From Candidatus Pacearchaeota archaeon CG10_big_fil_rev_8_21_14_0_10_32_14 (GTDB lineage: Archaea; Nanobdellota; Nanobdellia; Pacearchaeales; GW2011-AR1): a stretch of 7,351 nt of DNA. The notes under the pieces were generated by a model. The model saw only the letters and a list, made by a program, of their open reading frames with translations, was not told the DNA's origin and ran no database searches. This document shows positions 1-4,054 of this stretch, in pieces. The DNA lies in contig PFCY01000089.1 in NCBI GenBank assembly GCA_002763085.1, forward strand, positions 1 through 7,351, written 5' to 3'. The position numbers and the translations under genes were made by a program. Numbering within the stretch: position 1 is the first letter of the stretch; each line of letters starts with the position of its first letter.

Positions 1-2
1 CT

Positions 3-230
3 AAAATGCTTGAGGAAATGAATATAATCTCAAAGGGATATGCTTCTCAATTAGAGTCTCATAAAGAATTAAGAATAGACAATCAGTATTATCTAAAGAA
101 CAGAACTGTTGATATTGATGTTTCTTCATTGTGAGACTACATCCTATCGATTAAAACTAAAATTAACTCTATTACTCATAAAGAAGTAGAAGATATCAGG
201 AAAAAATTAAAGGGTGTAGCAATAGTTTAG
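3..230 (+). pseudogene. 3' part of a gene interrupted by an in-frame TGA; possibly a HEPN-like protein
   Basis: This reading frame enters from the left edge and is open to a TGA at 132-134. It then continues in the same frame to a TAG at 228-230. The two pieces read as one natural protein tail, with VSSL before the stop and DYILSIKTKI after it, so a single TGG (Trp) to TGA change would explain the break. The segment carries an R-x-D-x-Q-Y-Y-L stretch (residues about 24-31 of the visible part) followed by amphipathic Lys/Glu-rich helices. This resembles the C-terminal helices of archaeal HEPN-type proteins, which are often TA toxins, but I cannot confirm the family. If the gene really ends at TGA, the product is about 33 residues shorter. 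The 5' end lies outside the window. A gene end at 132-134 followed by a meaningless open stretch is the main alternative. Confidence 0.45.
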
Positions 231-246
231 TTTCGTCTGTTTGCGT

Positions 247-291
247 CGTCAAAAAAGAAATAACCTATTCGTCCGTCAAAAAGAAATAACC
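247..291 (+). repeat. Two tandem units of about 18-19 bases, period 27
   Basis: CGTCAAAAAAGAAATAACC at 247-265 is repeated at 274-291 with one A fewer. The units are separated by TATTCGTC. The second unit is the beginning of the long direct repeat at 271-325. Confidence 0.75.
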
Positions 292-325
292 CCATCAACC
301 CATCGTCCATCTAGTCTTTCCATCC
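271..325 (+). repeat. Long direct repeat, left copy
   Basis: This 55-base segment, from GTCCGTCAAAAAG to TCTTTCCATCC, recurs at 1758-1813. The last 33 bases are identical, and the first part differs by one extra A and one G/T change. The copies are 1487 bases apart in the same orientation and bracket the PBECR/DUF2283 and HicB/HicA genes. Such conservation in non-coding DNA suggests a recent duplication, a recombination site or a selected element. Confidence 0.9.
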
Positions 326-354
326 GTTCCAATTAAGGGTGATTATTGATATTT

Positions 355-392
355 TTGCTTTAAGGTTCATTCTCTTACTAACCTTAAAGCAA
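355..392. repeat. 13-bp perfect inverted repeat with 12-base loop
   Basis: The arms TTGCTTTAAGGTT (355-367) and AACCTTAAAGCAA (380-392) are exact reverse complements around a 12-base loop. The element lies upstream of the promoter of the toxin gene at 449. The right arm runs into AATTTTAAAT, and a 16-base block TAAAGCAATTTTAAAT (385-400) recurs at 1814-1829 directly after the right copy of the long repeat, where the left arm is missing. It could be an operator for autoregulation, a hairpin terminator of upstream transcription, or a recombination end. The sequence alone does not decide. Confidence 0.8.
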
Positions 393-418
393 TTTTAAAT
401 GTTTATATGTGGACTAAC

Positions 419-427
419 AATTATAAA
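419..427 (+). promoter_or_regulatory. TATA-like box of the PBECR/DUF2283 operon
   Basis: AATTATAAA is centred about 25.5 bases before the ATG at 449. This spacing places the transcription start at or next to the start codon, so the mRNA would be leaderless. Confidence 0.6.
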
Positions 428-448
428 CTTAGATTTTTTTAATACTCT

Positions 449-742
449 ATGACCATAGCATTTAAAACGAAAGATAAAAATGGAAAGATTGTCCATTTGT
501 CTAATGAAAGATTAAAACATATTCAAAGACACCCTTATATGGACGATCCTTTAGAAAATATAAAAATAACCTTAAATGAACCGACTACTATTATAAATAG
601 CGAAGAAGATAAATCTATAAAGTATTTTTATAAAGAGTTTAAAAATAGGGATAAATTTGAGAGATATCTTTTTGTCTCAGTTAAATATTTAAATAATCAT
701 GGTTTTATTATAACATCGTTTTTTACAAATAGAATCGCATAA
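449..742 (+). CDS. Putative PBECR-like RNase toxin (97 aa)
   Basis: This small basic protein resembles the short PBECR-type nucleases (phage-Barnase-EndoU-ColicinE5/D-RelE-like fold), inferred here to be an RNA-cleaving toxin. The recognisable pattern is an N-terminal VHLSNERLKHIQRHP block (residues 15-29, with His24 and His28), then an acidic helix DPLENIKITLNEP (33-45), an aromatic YFYKEF strand (59-64), YLFVSVKY (73-80), and a C-terminal GFIITSFFTNRI (85-96). These match my memory of the family layout 'L..ER..HI...HP ... I..TL..P ... YYYK ... Y..V.VK ... GF..TA..T..I'. Length is typical for the stand-alone family. The start is supported by the TATA box 25.5 bases upstream. It is followed after 5 bases by a DUF2283 gene, so the pair probably forms a TA operon. 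Toxic activity is inferred. An alternative label in databases would be an uncharacterised DUF. Confidence 0.65.
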   Translation: MTIAFKTKDKNGKIVHLSNERLKHIQRHPYMDDPLENIKITLNEPTTIINSEEDKSIKYFYKEFKNRDKFERYLFVSVKYLNNHGFIITSFFTNRIA

Positions 743-747
743 ATAAA

Positions 748-978
748 ATGAAAGAAGAAATGAATATTTATTATGATGAAGAAGGCGACTTATTAGAGAT
801 AACGCTGGGAGATATATCCAACTGTTATTTTGATAACCTGGGTAACGGGATATTCAAAATTACTGATAAAGTTTCCAATGAAATAAAAGGTATAGCGGTC
901 TCTAATTTTAAATCTCGATCCAAGGATCTTGATGAAATAAAGCTTTCATTACCATTTAAATTTAAGATAAGTGTTTAG
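748..978 (+). CDS. DUF2283 family protein, probable antitoxin partner (76 aa)
   Basis: The N-terminal NIYYDEEGDLLEITLGD (residues 6-22) is the hallmark beta-hairpin of DUF2283 proteins. It is followed by a glycine/asparagine turn, FKITDKVSNEIKGIAVSNFKS (36-56) and a final IKLSLPFKFKIS strand region (64-75). DUF2283 proteins are small beta-rich proteins often found next to small nuclease-like genes in archaea and bacteria and are thought to act as antitoxins. Here it starts 5 bases after the PBECR-like gene and must share its promoter, since no TATA-like box at the usual spacing was seen. ATG at 748 is taken as the start. ATG at 760 (MNIYYDEEG) would give a more typical N-terminus and remains possible. 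Cognate antitoxin function is inferred from position. Confidence 0.75.
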   Translation: MKEEMNIYYDEEGDLLEITLGDISNCYFDNLGNGIFKITDKVSNEIKGIAVSNFKSRSKDLDEIKLSLPFKFKISV

Positions 979-1140
979 TTTCTCGGCTTCTGTCGAATCG
1001 CTCGTCTATCGTCGTTCCAGTTAGTCATCGCCCCCAACAACCTCAAACTCAAAACTCTACTACGAACCTAACGTTTTAAGACGTCATCGTCCAAATCGTA
1101 ATCGTCCCAAAACCAAACAATCTCTACGACGAACGAAAAC
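979..1140. other. C-rich, G-poor CGTC-rich spacer tract 2
   Basis: This spacer between the DUF2283 and HicB genes has strong C over G skew on the plus strand (39 C against 12 G in 1021-1140 by hand count). It has five CGTC tetramers (starting at 1003, 1010, 1082, 1088 and 1103) and the 9-mer CATCGTCCA at 1085-1093, also found in tracts 1 and 3. No open frame of useful length is seen on either strand. It begins right after a stop codon in the context GTTTAGTTTC, as tract 1 does (225-234 and 973-982). Confidence 0.6.
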
Positions 1141-1174
1141 ACATTTATGACTCTTCAGGTTTTTTAACCGAAAT

Positions 1175-1183
1175 CTTTAAATT
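1175..1183 (+). promoter_or_regulatory. TATA-like box of hicB
   Basis: CTTTAAATT is centred 26 bases before the ATG at 1205. This supports a leaderless transcript and that ATG over the upstream in-frame ATG at 1196. Confidence 0.65.
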
Positions 1184-1204
1184 CTCGACTGCTTTATGTT
1201 TTTC

Positions 1205-1438
1205 ATGGAAGAAAGACTATCGGTAAATATTCTCGTAAGAGAAGAAGAAATGGAAGGTAAAAAGGTTTTTGTAGTTAATAACAATGAAACAGGCGTAGCC
1301 GACTTTGGAGATACTCTTGATAAAGCAGTAGATAATTTCAGAAAATCTCTCACTATGTATTTAGATGCTTATCCTGAAAAGAGAAAGACTTTAGTTGAGC
1401 AAGAAGAAACAGTTTTGGTATCACAGATATTGCTCTAA
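1205..1438 (+). CDS. hicB: HicB family antitoxin (77 aa)
   Basis: The protein has the HicB partial RNase H-like fold signature: an N-terminal strand SVNILVREEEMEGKKVFVV (about 6-24), the diagnostic TGVADFGDTLDKAVDNF block (29-45, matching 'GVASQGDTLEEALENL') and helix RKSLTMYLDAYPE (46-58). HicB neutralises the HicA mRNA interferase. The start at 1205 (MEERLSV) is preferred over 1196 because the TATA-like box lies exactly 26 bases upstream. No separate C-terminal DNA-binding domain is visible, as in other short HicB proteins. The gene is tail to tail with a broken hicA on the minus strand and overlaps it by 18 bases, whereas hicA and hicB are normally co-directional. It therefore seems to be an intact antitoxin outlasting a dead toxin, or one guarding against a HicA encoded elsewhere. 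Confidence 0.8.
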   Translation: MEERLSVNILVREEEMEGKKVFVVNNNETGVADFGDTLDKAVDNFRKSLTMYLDAYPEKRKTLVEQEETVLVSQILL

Positions 1439-1642
1439 TTCTTCTTTATTAATTTCTAATTGCCTTATGATATTGTTATAAATCCATACTGCTAGAATAT
1501 CTCTATGGGTTGGCACATTTGTCGATTTCTTATTTTTAGGATTTTCAACAATTACGCCATTATCCGTTTGTCTTACTAAAATACACCCCATTTTCTATAA
1601 TGCTTTCACAACTTTTATTGCCTTAAGATTTCGTCTACTCAT
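1421..1642 (-). pseudogene. hicA: Broken HicA toxin (in-frame TAG at codon 16)
   Basis: Read on the minus strand from ATG at 1642, the frame gives MSRRNLKAIKVVKAL, a TAG at 1597-1595, then KMGCILVRQ, later NVPTHRDILAVW, and IRQLEINKEELEQYL before a TGA at 1423-1421. The order and spacing match HicA: an N-terminal helix, 'K.GF.LVRQ.GSH', 'T.VP.H...L', 'I.RQ..I..EEF...L'. Two defects are visible. One is the nonsense codon where families carry Gln, Glu or Lys. The other is the loss of the catalytic His in the GSH position, where this copy reads DNGVIVE. Restart at ATG 1591 would give a 56-residue fragment lacking helix 1. A TATA-like box lies upstream on the same strand. The reading frame is otherwise unbroken, so inactivation is recent, or the protein is kept in a non-catalytic form. 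Confidence 0.7.
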
Positions 1643-1670
1643 CTTTATATTAGTTTTCAAATACAACTCC

Positions 1671-1680
1671 ATTTAAATAT
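1671..1680 (-). promoter_or_regulatory. TATA-like box of the hicA pseudogene
   Basis: ATATTTAAAT on the minus strand is centred about 33 bases upstream of the ATG at 1642. It would start transcription roughly 8 bases before the ATG. Confidence 0.5.
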
Positions 1681-1690
1681 ATTCTTAAAA

Positions 1691-1810
1691 ATTGTCTCGT
1701 CTCCAAACCCCAAACTCTCCAAACATCTCAATAACGAATAACCTCAACGTCGTCACTGTCCGTCAAAAAATAAATAACCCCATCAACCCATCGTCCATCT
1801 AGTCTTTCCA
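1691..1810. other. C-rich, G-poor CGTC-rich spacer tract 3
   Basis: By hand count, bases 1691-1800 hold 39 C against 8 G on the plus strand. CGTC tetramers start at 1698, 1748, 1751, 1761 and 1792, and CATCGTCCA occurs at 1789-1797. The right part is the second copy of the long direct repeat. The tract lies between the divergent hicA pseudogene and antitoxin pseudogene. No coding potential is recognised. Confidence 0.6.
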
Positions 1811-1813
1811 TCC
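1758..1813 (+). repeat. Long direct repeat, right copy
   Basis: This 56-base segment is nearly identical to 271-325 (one A inserted, one G/T change). It is followed at once by TAAAGCAATTTTAAAT (1814-1829). The left copy has that same 16-base block only after an additional 59 bases (326-384) that carry the left arm of the inverted repeat. The two copies thus differ by a clean insertion or deletion. Confidence 0.9.
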
Positions 1814-1859
1814 TAAAGCAATTTTAAATAATTATATTGTTGGGAAAACGGAAACGAAA

Positions 1860-1869
1860 ATTTTAAATT
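1860..1869 (+). promoter_or_regulatory. TATA-like box of the antitoxin pseudogene
   Basis: ATTTTAAATT is centred 26.5 bases before the ATG at 1891, the same geometry as the intact genes. The dead gene still has a good promoter. Confidence 0.6.
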
Positions 1870-1890
1870 CTTAAGTCCTCCCTTTAATTT

Positions 1891-2034
1891 ATGGAAATGA
1901 TATCTATTCCAAAAAACTAATACGAAAGACTAAAAATGATAGAAATGAAAGTTGCTCAAATTGATTTAAAATTAGTTGAGTAAATATCAAAAAGTCTTGA
2001 AGACGTAAAAGCAGGTAAAATTCACTTCAAATAA
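1891..2034 (+). pseudogene. Small antitoxin pseudogene with two in-frame TAA codons
   Basis: From ATG 1891 the frame reads MEMISIPKN, TAA (1918-1920), YERLKMIEMKVAQIDLKLVE, TAA (1981-1983), ISKSLEDVKAGKIHFK and a final TAA at 2032-2034. The outline 'ISIPK..YERL...' and 'SLEDVKAGKI' is the recognisable frame of small archaeal antitoxins that usually precede a RelE/ParE or PIN toxin. Both inner stops sit where Gln or Glu is expected, so single changes such as CAA to TAA explain them. No co-directional toxin follows. The 3' end overlaps the end of the minus-strand vapC by 13 bases. It is an orphan relic. A translated nine-residue peptide is possible but has no evident meaning. Confidence 0.6.
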
Positions 2035-2387
2035 ACAACTTCAGCAATATTTTTAAATGCTTTATCTCCTGTAACAAATTTTAAATTATTTCCAAGAGCC
2101 ATACAATATCCAAGACAATCTGCATAAGACATATTTAACTTCTTGTCTTTTAATTTGAAACTTGATGCTGAAAAAACATACGAGTCTTTAATAGGAAGCA
2201 GGAGATCTTTAAATTGAAAAAAATATTTTTTTGCAATCTCTTCATTATGGTCTCTCAATAATGCATAATATAATTCATAAAGATTGAAAAGAGAGGTGTA
2301 TAACTTTTCACTTGAAATATTTTTATAGTGGGAATTACCTTTAATTATCTCAATTAAAGCATATGTGTCAAGAAAATAAGATACCAT
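2022..2387 (-). CDS. vapC: PIN-domain ribonuclease toxin, VapC family (121 aa)
   Basis: This is a PIN-domain endoribonuclease toxin of the VapC type, expected to cut structured RNAs using Mg2+/Mn2+. The four acidic active-site positions are visible: Asp7 in SYFLDTYALIE, Glu38 in NLYELYYAL, Asp90 in MSYADCLGY and Asp108 in FVTGDKAF. The order and spacing are those of a complete PIN domain, and the length is at the short end of the usual range, so the protein looks intact. Its ATG overlaps the TAA of the upstream AbrB-type antitoxin gene by one base, a classic antitoxin-first operon with translational coupling. The 3' end overlaps the plus-strand antitoxin pseudogene by 13 bases. Confidence 0.9.
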   Translation of the reverse strand: MVSYFLDTYALIEIIKGNSHYKNISSEKLYTSLFNLYELYYALLRDHNEEIAKKYFFQFKDLLLPIKDSYVFSASSFKLKDKKLNMSYADCLGYCMALGNNLKFVTGDKAFKNIAEVVYLK

Positions 2388-2599
2388 TATTTTTCGTTTT
2401 TTCTAATCTCATCTTTAAACTTCTGAGAATTAATCTTCCAATATTTAAGAGAACCATATATCTCTTTAACGCTTGATTTTTTTTCTATTTCTACTAAAAC
2501 TTCCTCTCCATCTTTCAAGTTTTTTTCTTTTAAAGATTCAGACGGAATTACTATCCCATATGAATTACCCCATTTTCTTACCTTAGTTTGAATTGTCAT
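2387..2599 (-). CDS. vapB: AbrB/SpoVT-like antitoxin, VapB family (70 aa)
   Basis: The protein opens with MTIQTKVRKWGNSYGIVIPSE, a typical swapped-hairpin AbrB DNA-binding domain (residues 1-41, with KWGNS and the V-x-I-P loop). A toxin-binding tail follows with GSLKYWKINSQKFKDEIRK (49-67), a common tail of archaeal VapB proteins. It should bind its own promoter and neutralise the VapC encoded immediately downstream. The start is placed at 2599, not at the upstream in-frame GTG (2698) or ATG (2692, 2614): a TATA-like box on the minus strand is centred 26 bases before 2599, and the extra N-terminal residues would lie upstream of or inside the promoter. This leaves about 95 bases after the preceding Ig-like gene, so vapBC has its own promoter. 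Confidence 0.88.
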   Translation of the reverse strand: MTIQTKVRKWGNSYGIVIPSESLKEKNLKDGEEVLVEIEKKSSVKEIYGSLKYWKINSQKFKDEIRKNEK

Positions 2600-2620
2600 A
2601 GAATTATACGTCATGTCTAA

Positions 2621-2629
2621 TTTATAAAT
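2621..2629 (-). promoter_or_regulatory. TATA-like box of vapBC
   Basis: The minus-strand sequence ATTTATAAA is centred 26 bases upstream of the vapB ATG at 2599. It implies leaderless transcription and fixes the start of vapB. Confidence 0.65.
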
Positions 2630-2694
2630 ATTTGGTTTTTCGTTCCTGCCTCTATAATAATAGTTGACCGTCCATCCCAACCCCGCATCCATTT

Positions 2695-3651
2695 TCACTC
2701 CTCAACACAACCTTCATCACTGCAAAAGAATTTTAAATGATTGATTATCTCAAAATTTCCTGCCTTATCAAGGACAGTGATTTTTAAATCGTGATCTCCT
2801 TCCGCGAAATTCATTGTTTTCTTACAGCTGTATAGATTAAGTTTTCTACACAAATTTTTCTGTCTGCTGTCTCCCCCATTATCCTCGAGTATTATTTCCT
2901 TAAAGTTCTTCTCTTTTATTTCAAAACTGAATGTTATCTTCCTTCCTTGTGTAAAATATTCGTATGATTTTATTTCAGGTTTTGTATTATCAACATCAAG
3001 CATGTATTTTTTTGATATGGCGACATTACCTGAATGATCAATTATCTTAAAATGATAAACAATTTGCATTCCGTCAAACTCACTTAAATTGACCCATTTT
3101 GTGCAAAGCTTTCCTCTCTGGCTTTCATCACAATCATTCTCTAAATCTAAAGATATGGATTTCATATCATTATAGATTCCATATCTCAAAATTACCTCTT
3201 TAGTAAACTCTTCATTGAATTCGACGCTAAATTCTCCATTTGAAAATCCTTTTCTCGGCAGAGTTTTTGTTATTTTTGCTTTTTTACTATCTATGATCAC
3301 ATGGAATGTGTTCTCATCAATTTTCTCACCACCCATCCACGCTTGAATCTGCACAAAGTGATATCCCTCTTTTAAATCGTAAGGAGAATTATAACTATCA
3401 CATCCATAGCACAAAACTTTTGATCTAATTCCTCCCTCACCGTTATCAATTATGATTAACTCATCTGCATTTTCATTTAGTTTAATAGATAATGGAAATG
3501 TTGATTGATAATGATGTCTAGAAGGTTCAATAATTTGAATAGAACTATTTATCATATCATGATGTCCCTCCATAGAACCCATAACACTGCTTAACATAAC
3601 AACTTGTAGGACAATTACCAAAATAGAAACTACTACCACTCTCTTTTCCAT
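2695..3651 (-). CDS. Secreted or surface protein with three Ig-like repeats (318 aa)
   Basis: The N-terminus has MEKR followed by a hydrophobic stretch (residues 5-24) and a small-residue region (SSVMGS), indicating Sec-dependent export or a membrane anchor. The rest is beta-rich and divides into three Ig-like repeats at about 38-121, 125-222 and 225-307. The typical repeat-boundary motif is LDVDNTKPEI (218-227), and the edge strands are IIDHSGNVA (203-211) and VLDKAGNFE (293-301). There are eight cysteines in four close pairs (81/84, 174/183, 268/276, 310/315), suggesting disulfide-bonded loops outside the cell. The ATG at 3651 is chosen over the in-frame ATG at 3672 because the nearest TATA-like box (3679-3687) would start transcription downstream of 3672. 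The role is unknown; adhesion or cell-surface structure is the usual inference for such proteins. It is flanked by TA operons but shows no link to them. Confidence 0.75.
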   Translation of the reverse strand: MEKRVVVVSILVIVLQVVMLSSVMGSMEGHHDMINSSIQIIEPSRHHYQSTFPLSIKLNENADELIIIDNGEGGIRSKVLCYGCDSYNSPYDLKEGYHFVQIQAWMGGEKIDENTFHVIIDSKKAKITKTLPRKGFSNGEFSVEFNEEFTKEVILRYGIYNDMKSISLDLENDCDESQRGKLCTKWVNLSEFDGMQIVYHFKIIDHSGNVAISKKYMLDVDNTKPEIKSYEYFTQGRKITFSFEIKEKNFKEIILEDNGGDSRQKNLCRKLNLYSCKKTMNFAEGDHDLKITVLDKAGNFEIINHLKFFCSDEGCVEE

Positions 3652-3678
3652 AATATGTATATTACAAAGCATACATCT

Positions 3679-3687
3679 CTTTATATT
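3679..3687 (-). promoter_or_regulatory. TATA-like box of the Ig-like protein gene
   Basis: AATATAAAG on the minus strand is centred about 32 bases before the ATG at 3651, giving a leader of about six bases. It forms a divergent promoter region with the RHH/RelE operon. Confidence 0.45.
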
Positions 3688-3787
3688 ATTATGTATAATC
3701 TATAATATTTGTCGTCGTAAAATTCATCAAAATCAAGTAGTGAAATTCTTATCTTATCTTTCCGGTGGAGGTTTACTACACATAACA

Positions 3788-3795
3788 TTTAAATA
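3788..3795 (+). promoter_or_regulatory. TATA-like box of the RHH/RelE operon
   Basis: TTTAAATA is centred 25.5 bases before the ATG at 3817, predicting a leaderless transcript. Confidence 0.7.
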
Positions 3796-3801
3796 TACTC
3801 G

Positions 3802-3809
3802 TGTATACA
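3802..3809. promoter_or_regulatory. Possible operator palindrome TGTATACA
   Basis: A perfect 8-bp palindrome lies between the TATA-like box and the start codon. Related GTATA elements are nearby, with TATAC at 3794-3798 and CGTATAT at 3812-3818. This is where a ribbon-helix-helix antitoxin would bind to repress its own operon. The assignment is inference from position only. Confidence 0.35.
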
Positions 3810-3816
3810 ACCGTAT

Positions 3817-4053
3817 ATGGAAACAACAATTAGATTAAATCCCAGAACTAAAGGAGAACTCGATCAATTTAGACAACATAAAAATGAAAGTTATGATGAA
3901 TTAGTCAGAAAACTCATTCATCTTGCAAAGCTCACTGAAAAAGAACCAAAACTAAGTCAAAAAACAATTCTCGAAATAAAAGAAGCAAGACAAAAAGTTA
4001 AGAAAGGCGATTTCTATACTGAAGAAGAAGCGAAGAAAATTCTTGGTGTCTAA
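3817..4053 (+). CDS. Ribbon-helix-helix antitoxin (78 aa)
   Basis: The N-terminus METTIRLNPRTKGELDQF (residues 1-18) and SYDELVRKLI (25-34) form a ribbon-helix-helix DNA-binding domain as in a common archaeal antitoxin family (TIRL strand, then helices with a YDE-I/L-RKL turn). The C-terminal half, with IKEARQKVKKGDFYTEEEAKK (54-74), is the toxin-binding tail typical of RelE-partner antitoxins. It should cover the toxin active site and autoregulate the operon. The gene is followed by the toxin ATG after one intervening base, so expression is coupled. Start supported by the TATA-like box 25.5 bases upstream. Confidence 0.85.
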   Translation: METTIRLNPRTKGELDQFRQHKNESYDELVRKLIHLAKLTEKEPKLSQKTILEIKEARQKVKKGDFYTEEEAKKILGV

Positions 4054-4054
4054 T

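Larger units (their letters stand above)
231..330. other. C-rich, G-poor CGTC-rich spacer tract 1
   Basis: By my hand count this 100-base spacer has 30 C against 12 G on the plus strand and six CGTC tetramers (starting at 234, 244, 247, 270, 274 and 304). The surrounding genes are AT-rich and have few CGTC. It follows directly after the TAG of the interrupted gene and contains the left copy of the long direct repeat. It shares the 9-mer CATCGTCCA (301-309) with the two other tracts. No open reading frame or RNA gene is recognisable. Function unknown. Confidence 0.6.

Noticed and set aside
247..325. CRISPR-like array
   Set aside because: There are only two short tandem units with an 8-base gap, no regular spacers and no cas genes.
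225..982. Shared 10-mer GTTTAGTTTC at the ends of the first gene (225-234) and the DUF2283 gene (973-982) as a cassette border
   Set aside because: Ten AT-rich bases around a stop codon are too weak alone, although the position at the start of two CGTC-rich tracts is noted.
132..1983. Alternative genetic code or selenocysteine/pyrrolysine recoding
   Set aside because: TAA, TAG and TGA all interrupt frames here, and all three end intact genes in the same window. Pseudogene decay is simpler.
2600..2698. N-terminal extension of vapB from a GTG overlapping the stop of the Ig-like gene
   Set aside because: The AbrB domain begins at MTIQ (2599), and a TATA-like box lies exactly 26 bases before that ATG, inside the extension. 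The GTGA overlap is therefore coincidental.
3762..3769. GGTGGAGG resembling a Shine-Dalgarno site
   Set aside because: It lies upstream of the TATA-like box, and no start codon follows at a useful distance.
4043..4054. TTG start for the RelE-type toxin
   Set aside because: The ATG at 4055 directly follows the antitoxin stop and gives the normal family N-terminus.
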